64,000 nucleotides of DNA, from positions 26,418 to 90,417 of the forward strand of contig JAUJMU010000017.1 of the NCBI GenBank assembly GCA_030446715.1, written 5' to 3'. The DNA comes from Cytophagales bacterium. Lineage in GTDB: Bacteria > Bacteroidota > Bacteroidia > Cytophagales > 172606-1. Every line of letters starts with the position of its first letter. Within the stretch, counting starts at the first letter, position 1. Below, piece by piece: positions 37,383-45,160 of this stretch. Position numbers and translations under genes: made by a program. The notes beneath the pieces are model-generated. The model saw nothing but the letters and a program-made list of their open reading frames with translations, had not been told where the DNA came from and made no database searches.

Positions 37383-38642
37383 TCAAAGCAATAGCTCCGC
37401 CTGCCCCACAACGGGACCTGAGGCAACCTCCGGAAGGTAAGGTCTATTCTCCCGGATGCCCAGCGTCCGGAGGATTTCCTCACCCACGGCCTGCATGAGC
37501 GGCACCACCACGGAGTTACCGAACTGCCTGTATGCCTGCGTGTTGGAAACCACAATCCGGAAGTCATCAGGGTAGCCCTGCAGCCGGGCGCACTCCCGGG
37601 GCGTCAGCCGGCGCGGATTGGCACCGTGCTGGGGAATCAGAATCTCGCTGCCGTCCTTGTGGTAGCGGGCACTGAGGGTACGGGTAATGCAGCCGGGGGC
37701 GGCCAGGCCGAAGCCGTTGCCCTTCAGGCGGTGCTTTTCGGCGTAGTCGCGCAGGTACCTCCAGAGTTCATCCGAAAGGGTAAAGTTCCGGGTAAAGGTT
37801 TCGTCATCGTCCAGAATATCGGCGAGGCAACTGCTCACCGGCGGCAGGGCCGGAAAACGGAAGTCTGCCTTTCCGTCGAAAAGCTGATTGTCAAAACCGA
37901 CGATGACGATCCGCTCCCGGTGCTGGGGCACGTAATGCCTGCCGTCGAGCACCCGGTAGTGCACGTGGTAATCCAGTTCCCGCAGGGTCTGGAGAATGAT
38001 CGGGAAGGTTTTGTGGCGGTCGTGGCTGACGAGGTTCTTGACGTTTTCGAGCAGAAAAGCCTTGGGGCGCTTTTCTTTGATAATCCGGGCCACGTCAAAA
38101 AACAAGGTTCCCTGCGTCTGGTCCAGAAAGCCGTGTTCCCGGCCCAGGCTGTTTTTTTTTGAGACGCCAGCCAGCGAAAAAGGCTGGCAGGGAAAGCCCG
38201 CGGTCAGAATGTCGTGGCCGGGAATCTGCGTTTCGTCAATAGTGGTAATGTCGCCGAAGGGCACCTCGCCGAAGTTTACCTCGTAGGTCTGTTTGGCGTA
38301 CTTGTTCCACTCGGAGGTAAATACGCACTTGCCGTTCAGGTTCTGCAGCGCCACCCGGAAGCCGCCGATGCCGGCAAACAAATCAATAAAAGTAAAATCA
38401 GGATTGACATTTGGGGGAAAAGCAACGTCCCACCGGTCGGGCAGCAGGGACTCCAGAGCCGGAACGTATCCCAGCTTCAGTTCGGCAGACCGCTGACGGA
38501 CGTACTGGCCGGCAGCTTCCCGGAAAAATTCCCCGGCAGGGGTGTGGTAATTCTGGAGGTAATGGGTAAAGGCCGCCAGGCGCAAATCGTCCTTTTTGCC
38601 CGGCTCAATTCCCAGCAGACTTCTGACCTTGCTGTATTTCAT
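37383..38642 (-). CDS. dcm: DNA (cytosine-5)-methyltransferase, Dcm-like
   Basis: The 419-residue enzyme shows the m5C methyltransferase motifs in order: FIDLFAGIGGFRVAL (I) at about 85, GFPCQPFS with the catalytic cysteine (IV) near 149, ENVKNL (VI) near 198, QHRERIVIVGF (VIII), a target-recognition region at about 270-350, and RQFGNSVVVPL (X). It probably modifies a short C-containing site; the sequence recognised cannot be read off. Its start overlaps the end of vsr by 38 bp, indicating coupled translation. No restriction endonuclease gene is adjacent, so it looks like an orphan modification plus repair pair. Confidence 0.9.
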   Translation of the reverse strand: MKYSKVRSLLGIEPGKKDDLRLAAFTHYLQNYHTPAGEFFREAAGQYVRQRSAELKLGYVPALESLLPDRWDVAFPPNVNPDFTFIDLFAGIGGFRVALQNLNGKCVFTSEWNKYAKQTYEVNFGEVPFGDITTIDETQIPGHDILTAGFPCQPFSLAGVSKKNSLGREHGFLDQTQGTLFFDVARIIKEKRPKAFLLENVKNLVSHDRHKTFPIILQTLRELDYHVHYRVLDGRHYVPQHRERIVIVGFDNQLFDGKADFRFPALPPVSSCLADILDDDETFTRNFTLSDELWRYLRDYAEKHRLKGNGFGLAAPGCITRTLSARYHKDGSEILIPQHGANPRRLTPRECARLQGYPDDFRIVVSNTQAYRQFGNSVVVPLMQAVGEEILRTLGIRENRPYLPEVASGPVVGQAELLL

Positions 38643-39072
38643 CTTTTTGGTTGTTCGGTCCCGTAATGGTATCAGTCAGCCGGTTCAGGGTCTGTTCCCT
38701 CAGGGCCGGTTTCAACTCACATTCCCACACCGTAATCACCCGCCAGCCGGCTGCGGTCAGTTCATGGGCTGCTTTCTGGTCGCGTACCTGGTTGGAACCG
38801 ATCTTTTCGGTCCAGAACTCCGTCCGGGATTTAGGCACCACAAAGTACCGGCAACCGGTATGCCCGTGCCAGAAGCAGCCGTGAACAAATATAACCGTTT
38901 TATGCTTCGGTAAAACCACGTCCGGTTTGCCGGGCATGCCCGCCGGATGCAGCCGGAATCTCAATCCTTTGCCATGCAGAAACTTACGGACCAGAATCTC
39001 GGGCCTGGTGTTTTTTGCCTTGATTCTGGACATATTGTAACTCCTCACCTTCTCTGAATGCACGTCGGCCAT
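38605..39072 (-). CDS. vsr: very short patch repair endonuclease
   Basis: The 155-residue protein has the Vsr signature: MSRIKAKNTRPEILVRKFLH, the nuclease aspartate and metal-binding region GKPDVVLPKHKTVIFVHGCFWHGH, and the C-terminal W-R-V-I-x-V-W-E-C-E-L motif. Vsr nicks 5' of the T in T:G mismatches made by deamination of 5-methylcytosine, which explains its pairing with the downstream methyltransferase. An internal ATG at residue 14 (MSRIK) is an alternative start. Confidence 0.9.
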   Translation of the reverse strand: MADVHSEKVRSYNMSRIKAKNTRPEILVRKFLHGKGLRFRLHPAGMPGKPDVVLPKHKTVIFVHGCFWHGHTGCRYFVVPKSRTEFWTEKIGSNQVRDQKAAHELTAAGWRVITVWECELKPALREQTLNRLTDTITGPNNQKDEIQQGQKSAGN

Positions 39073-39305
39073 CGGTACTGCCTTTTAGGATATTTTATCT
39101 ACCCTATAACACCAAAAGGGTCAAAATACTCCTCTTTCTGTAAATGAAATGAAAGATGGGAGACGCAGGACAGAAGATAAAAAACCAAGGGGAACCCGCT
39201 TTATCAACCGACGGGGGCAGAAACAAAAATGCCGGCTGCGTTTCCGCCTCCGGCTTAAAAAAATAACAAAAAATAAAATCAGGATTTATTTTTCAGGACC
39301 CGCCC
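39073..39305. other. intergenic, no gene seen
   Basis: About 230 bp upstream of vsr and downstream of the convergent-sense 39306 gene. It has purine-rich runs and an inverted pair GCCGG...CCGGC around 39230-39258 followed on the minus side by T-runs, possibly the terminator of the 39306 gene. Confidence 0.3.
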
Positions 39306-39674
39306 TTAGGCCGCCATGGTGCGGCAAAGAGAAAAGGCCATCTCCTTGTTCCAGCGGATTTCGATGCCCAGCGACAGGCAGTCGCCTATAAAGTCGAGCA
39401 GCACCACCGGACGACGGAAGGTCCGGCCATTGATATAATAGTTAGTTCTCTCAAACCAGACCAGGTTACACTCTTCAGACTTATCAAAGTAGCGGTTACA
39501 GGGTGAGTAGTATTGCCAGTTCTGAAAACAAAGGACAAGCTGCTCAGGATCAAAGGGCATTGTATACAGAGCCTGCATGGACTCCGTAGGTTGTTCCACT
39601 GAATCAGCAGGACCGGCGTGAGGAAACAGACCAGAAATTGTTTCAGAGAGTAAAGCTTTCATCGGAGTTGTCAT
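39306..39674 (-). CDS. hypothetical protein (122 aa)
   Basis: I do not recognise a family. The product has a conserved-looking central part rich in aromatics and cysteines (LVLCFQNWQYYSPCNRYFDKSEECNLVWFERTNYYINGRTFRRP). There is no signal peptide or membrane segment, so it is likely cytoplasmic. Codon use resembles the neighbours. A start at residue 6 (MKALLS) is as likely as the track start. Confidence 0.5.
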   Translation of the reverse strand: MTTPMKALLSETISGLFPHAGPADSVEQPTESMQALYTMPFDPEQLVLCFQNWQYYSPCNRYFDKSEECNLVWFERTNYYINGRTFRRPVVLLDFIGDCLSLGIEIRWNKEMAFSLCRTMAA

Positions 39675-39792
39675 TTGGATTAGTATTTTGCTCCTACAAC
39701 CGTAGATACCTGTAAGGGAAAGCAGGTATCCGCGCTATTCCGCAAAACACGCCGCGGCTTCGGTGAAGCCGGGGAAAAATTCGATGAGGACT

Positions 39793-40681
39793 TTAAACAG
39801 TCACTTTCTTCTCTGCCGGCCTGAACTTATCCCGCTGCGCCAGGTACAGGCCACCCAGCACCAGCGCCGTACCCAGATATGTCAACCTGGTAACCGGCTC
39901 ACCCAAAAGCACATACGCGTATAAAAAACCGAAGATGGGGCAAAGGAAAAGCCACAGGGACGCTCTTACTGCATCCTGCTTTACCAGATAAAACCACAAC
40001 TGCAGCGCCGCCACTGACACCGGAAATACCAGCCAGAGTACGCCTCCCCAAAATTGCGCATCCAGACGTGTAGCCCCGAAGTCGTCCCAGATCAGTGTAA
40101 CCGGCAGCAGCGTCAGTCCGCCCAGCAGCACCTGCCAGCCGTTGATCACTATTGCCGGAAGCCGCCATTGAATGGACGCATAGTACACGGTTGCCAGTGA
40201 TACCGACACCATACCGCCCAGCAGAATGAGCAGGCCGCTGACCGTGGCATAACTGCGTTCCAGCAGCGGCCACGTCGCCAGTCCTACACCGGCCAGACTC
40301 CAGGACGATGCCGGCCGCTTCGTACCACCGTAACTTTCGCTTCAGCCAGATGGCCGAAAAAAAGGTAATGAACAGCGGATTGGTGGCCGTAGAAAGGCTG
40401 CCGATCCCGGCGGAAACTTCCCGCATGGCCAGCACAAACGCCCCCAGGTAGATAGTGGTATTGAGCACCGAAAAGATCAGCAATTGCCGCCATTCGTTTC
40501 CCTGCGGCAAGGGATGCCGGTGGCGGCGCAGATAGGCGTACCCCAGCATAACGGTGCCCCCGATCAGGAAGCGTACGCTAGCCAGCACCAGCGGGTCAGC
40601 GGACCGGATGCCAAACTTGGTAGCAACGGAGGCCGAGGCCCAAAGGGCGGCGAAGAGGAGTCCGGGCAGAAACTGGCGCAT
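39793..40681 (-). pseudogene. EamA-family (DMT) exporter, one frameshift
   Basis: The N-terminal frame gives FLPGLLFAALWASASVATKFG and the first EamA repeat with about five helices. The second repeat (ORF 39793-40212 extended upstream) gives GLLILLGGMVSVSLATVYYA to the end RDKFRPAEKKVTV. The frames meet near 40307, where one base change joins VLES to LAGVGLATWPLLERSYATVSG. With it the protein would be about 295 residues with ten membrane helices, the normal drug/metabolite transporter size. The substrate is unknown. Confidence 0.75.
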
Positions 40682-40758
40682 GCAGATGGGGGTGGTGCTG
40701 CAATTATAGCATTAAAAGCTACTTGTATCACCAAAACACTTCTCCGGAGTCGTACCAG

Positions 40759-41463
40759 CTATGCACCCGCCGCCCTGCCTTCTTCAACCGGTTCAATGAT
40801 ATCTCCCACGCAGGTAATCAGGTCGGGCCCGTTGTTGGTGGCCTTGTTTACTTGGCGGCTCACCTCCACGGCCCGCATCCGGGAGGCGGGGTAAGGCTGT
40901 AAAAGCGCAAATGCTTCTTCGAATGAAGCTTTGGAATCAATCCAGCGGTGAGCCGTATCAGCCGGCAGCACGGCAGGCATCCGGTCATGCAACCGTTGCA
41001 TAAAAGGATTGGCCTCCATCGTGATAATGGCAAAAGTGGGGATTTCTTCGCCGGTTTCGCGGTTTACCCATCGGTTCCAGATGCCTGCAAACGCAAACAG
41101 TTCCTGGTCCGTCGGCCGGATGCTGTAGGGTGTCTTGACTTTCCCCGCAGCCCGCCACTCGTAGAAACTGTTGGCCAGCACCAGGCACCGCTGCTGCCGC
41201 ACCGCTTTCCGGAAAGAGGCTTTTTCAGTGATTCCTTCCATGCGGGCATTGATCATCTTGTAACCGGCGTTCTCCTCCTTTGCCCAGTCCGGGATAAGTC
41301 CCCACCGGAAAAACTGCACCCGTCCGGGGCTCTCATTGGTGATAACGGGCAGGTTCCGGGCCGGGGCCGCGTTGAAGTTGGCGGGGAAGTTTCCTTCCAC
41401 CTGGGCCGCAAACTGGCTTTCCACCTGCGCTGCGTCCAGTAAAATGGCATATCTTCCGCACAT
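40759..41463 (-). CDS. yedK: SOS response-associated peptidase / abasic-site DNA-protein crosslinker (SRAP)
   Basis: The 234-residue protein begins MCGRYAI, leaving Cys2 at the N-terminus after methionine removal, where SRAP proteins form a thiazolidine crosslink with abasic sites in single-stranded DNA. Other active-site motifs are present: NARMEGITEKASFR, LVLANSFYEWR, AFAGIWNRW and the HDRMPAVL histidine. It is a complete single-domain YedK/HMCES-like protein with no damaged motif. Confidence 0.9.
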   Translation of the reverse strand: MCGRYAILLDAAQVESQFAAQVEGNFPANFNAAPARNLPVITNESPGRVQFFRWGLIPDWAKEENAGYKMINARMEGITEKASFRKAVRQQRCLVLANSFYEWRAAGKVKTPYSIRPTDQELFAFAGIWNRWVNRETGEEIPTFAIITMEANPFMQRLHDRMPAVLPADTAHRWIDSKASFEEAFALLQPYPASRMRAVEVSRQVNKATNNGPDLITCVGDIIEPVEEGRAAGA

Positions 41464-41464
41464 A

Positions 41465-41520
41465 ATTAGTTACTGGTTATTAGTTGTTCGATGTTAGTAA
41501 GATAAAACGATTAAAATCAG
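41465..41520. repeat. dispersed intergenic repeat (family B, partial copy)
   Basis: AGTTACTGGTTATTAGTTGTT and a following AAAATCAGTTCATTAC resemble the beginning and middle of the repeats at 14789 and 37287. The distal promoter-like end is absent. Confidence 0.4.
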
Positions 41521-41573
41521 TTCATTACATTCATTCATGAAAAAACGGGACTTGTCCGGGACAAGTACCATTG

Positions 41574-42095
41574 TCAATTGTCAATTGAATCAAACCACTC
41601 TTTGTACATCACGTAATTGTTAGCGGTACGGAGAAAGAGTTCTTTTTGTTCGGGGCTGACTTTTTTGATGAATTTTGCCGGGTTACCGGCCCAGATACTG
41701 CCCGTTTCCACGACTGTGTGCTGCAATACAATGGCCCCGGCGGCAATGATTGCCCCCTTCTGCACGGTGGCGCCATCCATCACAATCGCCCCCATGCCGA
41801 TCAGCACTTCGTCTTCCAGCGTACAGCCGTGGACGACGGCATTGTGGGCAATCGAAACGTGGTTGCCGATCACGGTTTTAAACTTCTGGTACGTGCAGTG
41901 GATCACGGCACCGTCCTGAATGTTGGTGCGGTCGCCGATGGTAATGGAGTTTACGTCGCCCCGCACCACGGCGTTGAACCATACGCTGCACTCCCCGCCC
42001 ATGACTACTTCTCCGACTACGGTGGCATTGGGCGCCAGAAAACAATTCCTGCCAAAAACGGGCTCAATGCCCCGGACGGGTATTATAAAAGCCAT
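41574..42095 (-). CDS. gamma-carbonic anhydrase family protein
   Basis: The 173-residue protein is made of left-handed beta-helix hexapeptide repeats (for example CSVWFNAVVRGDVNSITIGDRTNIQDGAVIHC) and carries the zinc-ligand histidines in IHCTYQK and VSIAHNAVVHGC, as in gamma-class carbonic anhydrases/PaaY-like proteins. It would be a cytoplasmic trimer. Whether it has carbonic anhydrase activity is not decided by sequence, since several relatives are inactive or act as acyltransferase-like scaffolds. Confidence 0.85.
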   Translation of the reverse strand: MAFIIPVRGIEPVFGRNCFLAPNATVVGEVVMGGECSVWFNAVVRGDVNSITIGDRTNIQDGAVIHCTYQKFKTVIGNHVSIAHNAVVHGCTLEDEVLIGMGAIVMDGATVQKGAIIAAGAIVLQHTVVETGSIWAGNPAKFIKKVSPEQKELFLRTANNYVMYKEWFDSIDN

Positions 42096-42174
42096 AGGTT
42101 GTGAAATTGGGTGTTAGGTATTGGGTATTGTAGTAAAAATGACATTTACCATCGGATATAATGACGATCTTTAT

Positions 42175-42205
42175 TTGGACTGATTACAAATAAGGTGTAC
42201 TTTTG
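42175..42205 (+). promoter_or_regulatory. Bacteroidota-type promoter
   Basis: TTG at 42175 and TACTTTTG at 42198 with a 20-base spacer fit TTG-N19-TAnnTTTG closely. It is 25 bp before the ATG of the 42230 gene and reads toward it. Confidence 0.5.
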
Positions 42206-42229
42206 TGTTGCTTAACGTCAGCAGCCGAA

Positions 42230-42601
42230 ATGAAAATCGAATTGCCCCTTGCCAACGGACTTCAGGAAGTTTTCCGCACCGACGCTGGTTGTGTCTACCA
42301 GTCTGACACGCAAAACTGCCTTTACGTTGAATTTTCCGGCAAAACGATCCGGTACAAAGTAAAATGCTTTTTCCGGCTGAAAGCCATTGTGGACCGGATT
42401 GATCTGGCAAAGATGGCCTCTGATCCCGGCCGGGCCTGCGACCTTGAAATCATCACCATGTGCGCCTGCGAAAATTGCTACGTGCTTACCCTGCCGCAGA
42501 TCGTTGCATTCAAAGAGCTGCTGGCCGGGGCAAAGGTAATGCTTGAACTCAACAGTATCCTCCACGACCGGCTACGGCGCGTGGCAGTAAAGGCCGTCTG
42601 A
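42230..42601 (+). CDS. conserved hypothetical cytoplasmic protein (123 aa)
   Basis: I start at MKIELPLANGL because the first nine residues of the track ORF fall over the promoter. The product has no export signal. A C-terminal CxCxxC-like cluster (MCACENCYVLTLPQIVAFKELLAGAKVMLELNSIL) is notable and similar small proteins are familiar from Cytophagales genomes, though I cannot name a family. The cysteines could bind metal; this is inference. Confidence 0.6.
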   Translation: MKIELPLANGLQEVFRTDAGCVYQSDTQNCLYVEFSGKTIRYKVKCFFRLKAIVDRIDLAKMASDPGRACDLEIITMCACENCYVLTLPQIVAFKELLAGAKVMLELNSILHDRLRRVAVKAV

Positions 42602-42836
42602 AAGCAGGCCTGTCCCATCAGAATACGGCGCAAGAAACAAGTTCTGCCTTGCACATAAACGTCAGATTGCAAGTACATTACAGCGCATTCTATCATTTCT
42701 GCACAGTCTGATTTCCGTAATTTGGAATCAGTATGGTTATAAATTTCTCCCGTCCGGGTCAAATTGCTGCCATTTCATTTGGGGCTTAGAACCTCTCCTG
42801 CTTAAATTACGTTATCCAAAGAAAATATCCCTTAAG

Positions 42837-43376
42837 ATGAAAGATTTACTGCGCCTGAAAAGCTCACTGACGGCTGAAATCGAAGCTCTGCTGAATGAGC
42901 AGATACAGAAAGAAGCCCATTCCTCCTCCTTATATCTGGCAATGGCGTCCTGGTGCGACCGGAACGGCTTTGACAACAGCGCCGGCTATTTTTACAAGCA
43001 GTCGGATGAGGAGCGGGAGCACATGCTCCGTATCTTCAAGTACGTAAGCGACCTGGGTGGCACTGCCCTCTCTCCCACCATTGACAACATCAAGCTGGAA
43101 TTCAACTCATTCCGTGAGGTGTTTGAAGATGCCCTGGAGCAGGAGATCGCCATCACGCAATCATTCAACAACATTGCCGACAAGTGTCTGCGGCTGAAGG
43201 ACTTCATGACCATGCAGTTTCTCGACTGGTTCCTGCGCGAGCAGCGTGAAGAAGAATACGTGGCCCGCCGTGCCGTCGAATTGTTTGACGTGATCGGTGA
43301 AGAAGGAACCGGCCGCTGGGAAATTGACCGCCACGTGAGCAAGATCAAATACGACAGCGAACCATCCGGCGCCTAG
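42837..43376 (+). CDS. ftnA: ferritin
   Basis: The 179-residue protein is a bacterial non-haem ferritin: LNEQIQKEAHSSSLYLAMASWCD provides the first metal ligands, SDEEREHMLRIFKYVSDLGG the second set, and LEQEIAITQSFNNIADKCL and FLDWFLREQREEE complete the four-helix bundle with the ferroxidase glutamates. It oxidises and stores iron as a 24-mer in the cytoplasm. It is monocistronic, closed by a bidirectional terminator shared with the convergent ferredoxin gene. Confidence 0.9.
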   Translation: MKDLLRLKSSLTAEIEALLNEQIQKEAHSSSLYLAMASWCDRNGFDNSAGYFYKQSDEEREHMLRIFKYVSDLGGTALSPTIDNIKLEFNSFREVFEDALEQEIAITQSFNNIADKCLRLKDFMTMQFLDWFLREQREEEYVARRAVELFDVIGEEGTGRWEIDRHVSKIKYDSEPSGA

Positions 43377-43413
43377 TTTCTGCCGGCACACAACCGCACT
43401 TTATGAAAAGCAC

Positions 43414-43446
43414 AAAAGCCCCTGACTTCAACGGCAGGGGCTTTTT
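43414..43446. terminator. bidirectional terminator between ferritin and ferredoxin genes
   Basis: AAAAGCCCCTG pairs with CAGGGGCTTTTT around a ten-base loop. A- and T-runs on both sides allow termination in both directions, matching the convergent genes. Confidence 0.75.
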
Positions 43447-43449
43447 GAT

Positions 43450-43728
43450 TCAATCTTCGGTAGCGATCCGCAGGATGCGGGGTGCATCCCGTTCGTCGTA
43501 TTCCTTCAGCCATACATTGGCCGGCTGCACCGACAGTACGGGGGCAAACTTGCAGCGGTCCGTGCATTCCGTCTTCACGATCCCGACGGTGTCTTTCAGG
43601 CCGCTGTCCCTGATCAGGTGCTTCAGTTCCCTGCACATTTCCTTGCTGCCACGCTTGCCGCATTTGCTGCCCACGCATACGTATATAACCTTTTCGGGCT
43701 GACTGAATTTACTCATTGTTTTTTGCAT
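43450..43728 (-). CDS. thioredoxin-like [2Fe-2S] ferredoxin
   Basis: The 92-residue protein has the cysteine pattern of the NuoE/thioredoxin-like ferredoxins: YVCVGSKCGKRGS (two cysteines five apart) and ECTDRCKFAPVLSV (two cysteines four apart). The rest is a small alpha/beta fold. It should bind one [2Fe-2S] cluster and carry electrons; its partners are not indicated by neighbours. An in-frame ATG at 43716 (MSKFSQ) is an alternative start. Confidence 0.8.
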   Translation of the reverse strand: MQKTMSKFSQPEKVIYVCVGSKCGKRGSKEMCRELKHLIRDSGLKDTVGIVKTECTDRCKFAPVLSVQPANVWLKEYDERDAPRILRIATED

Positions 43729-43798
43729 GATTCCGCCGGGGCGGCCCGTATACAGGATTCAGTTTCAGTTTACTTTACAAAAATACGCCATTCCGTTC

Positions 43799-43806
43799 TA
43801 ACTTTG
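43799..43806 (+). promoter_or_regulatory. -7 box upstream of mscS-like gene
   Basis: TAACTTTG matches TAnnTTTG and lies 55 bp before the start of the MscS gene. The upstream box is weak (TTTAC rather than TTG), so the assignment is tentative. Confidence 0.35.
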
Positions 43807-43861
43807 CCTTCTCCGGAAGATGCTGATAAACAATTGCTGATATTCAAGTAATGCTGCTGTT

Positions 43862-45022
43862 ATGGATGAAACCCCCAACAACCAGTTAGAAGACTTCATT
43901 CTCACCTTTCAGGAAAGGTGGGGCCTGATTGGCGCGGCGGTCATCATACTGCTGGCCGCCCTGGCCGGATACTTCGTCCACCGCTCCGTGTTCGGCGTAC
44001 TCAAGCGCTGGAGCCTGCGGTCCAGGTTCCCGCCGATCGTACACCTGCTGGATGTTTATCTGGAGAAGCCGCTCAAGTACGTGATCATCCTGCTGGCGGT
44101 GATCTTTACCAGTTACGAGCTGGCTTTTCCGCTGAAGGAGCCCATTCTCCACATTCTGACCATTGGTCTGGTGGCCTCCGGTGCCTTTCTGGCGATCCGG
44201 GTGGTGGCTACGGCCAGGGAGGCAATCGTGGGACACTATGACGTATCGGCCGTAGATAACCTGCGGGCCCGCAAGGTGTTCACTCAGTTTAAAATTCTGG
44301 AGCGGATAATGGTATTTATTATCGTGCTTTTTGCCATTGCCATTGCCCTGCTCACTTTTGACCGGGTCAGGCAGGTGGGAGTCAGTCTGCTGGCATCGGC
44401 GGGGGTAGTTGGTATCATCATCGGTTTTGCGGCCCAGAAAACCCTGGGTAATCTCCTGTCGGGCATTCAGATCGCGGTAGCCCAGCCCATCCGCATCGAC
44501 GACGCCGTGATTGTGGAAGGAGAATTTGGCCGGGTGGAAGAAATCAACCTTACCTACGTGGTGGTAAAGATCTGGGATGAACGGCGGCTGATCGTACCGA
44601 TCAACTACTTTCTGGACAAACCTTTCCAGAACTGGACCCGCGTTTCCACGGACCTGCTGGGGACGGTTTTTCTGTACCTCAACTACAATGCCCCCCTTGA
44701 GGCCATGCGGCAGGAACTGGATCGCATCCTCAGCGAAAGTCCGCTCTGGGACCAGAAGGCAAAAGAACTGCAGGTAACCGACGTAAAGGAAAAAACCATC
44801 GAGGTACGGCTACTGGTCAGCTCTACCAACAGCGGGAATACCTTCTCGCTGCGGGCTGAGGTGCGCGAAAAAATGATCACTTTCCTGCAGAAAAACCATC
44901 CCGACGCCCTGCCGCGTACCCGCGTAGAGGTAGTGGCTCTGCCGCAGACCAACGGTCACGCCGGACCGGACGATCAGGCTGCGGTTATAAATACGAATCC
45001 GAACGGCGGTAAGAAAGTATAG
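43862..45022 (+). CDS. MscS-family mechanosensitive ion channel
   Basis: The 386-residue protein has membrane segments at about 18-40, 72-90, 96-115 and 142-160, then the pore helix and beta domain of MscS: ASAGVVGIIIGFAAQKTLGNLLSGIQIAV, PIRIDDAVIVEGEFGRVEEI and VPINYFLDKPFQNWTR. The C-terminal alpha/beta part ends in a hydrophilic Asn-rich tail. It should gate in response to membrane tension during osmotic downshock. It precedes the trehalose synthesis gene by 138 bp, a sensible osmotic-stress neighbourhood, but co-transcription is not shown. Confidence 0.9.
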   Translation: MDETPNNQLEDFILTFQERWGLIGAAVIILLAALAGYFVHRSVFGVLKRWSLRSRFPPIVHLLDVYLEKPLKYVIILLAVIFTSYELAFPLKEPILHILTIGLVASGAFLAIRVVATAREAIVGHYDVSAVDNLRARKVFTQFKILERIMVFIIVLFAIAIALLTFDRVRQVGVSLLASAGVVGIIIGFAAQKTLGNLLSGIQIAVAQPIRIDDAVIVEGEFGRVEEINLTYVVVKIWDERRLIVPINYFLDKPFQNWTRVSTDLLGTVFLYLNYNAPLEAMRQELDRILSESPLWDQKAKELQVTDVKEKTIEVRLLVSSTNSGNTFSLRAEVREKMITFLQKNHPDALPRTRVEVVALPQTNGHAGPDDQAAVINTNPNGGKKV

Positions 45023-45160
45023 ACAAATGGCTCACTTTGTGGCACTAAAAGACTATTTAAAGCCGTTTTTGTACCGTTTTCCGGAGCTTTCCCGTATATT
45101 GGAGGAACAAAACAGCGCATCAGTCTGAGCAGCCCGTACCCTTAAAACCACACTTCTCCT

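Noticed and set aside
41064-41249. small ORFs inside the SRAP gene
   Set aside because: Alternative frames of a complete, motif-verified gene.
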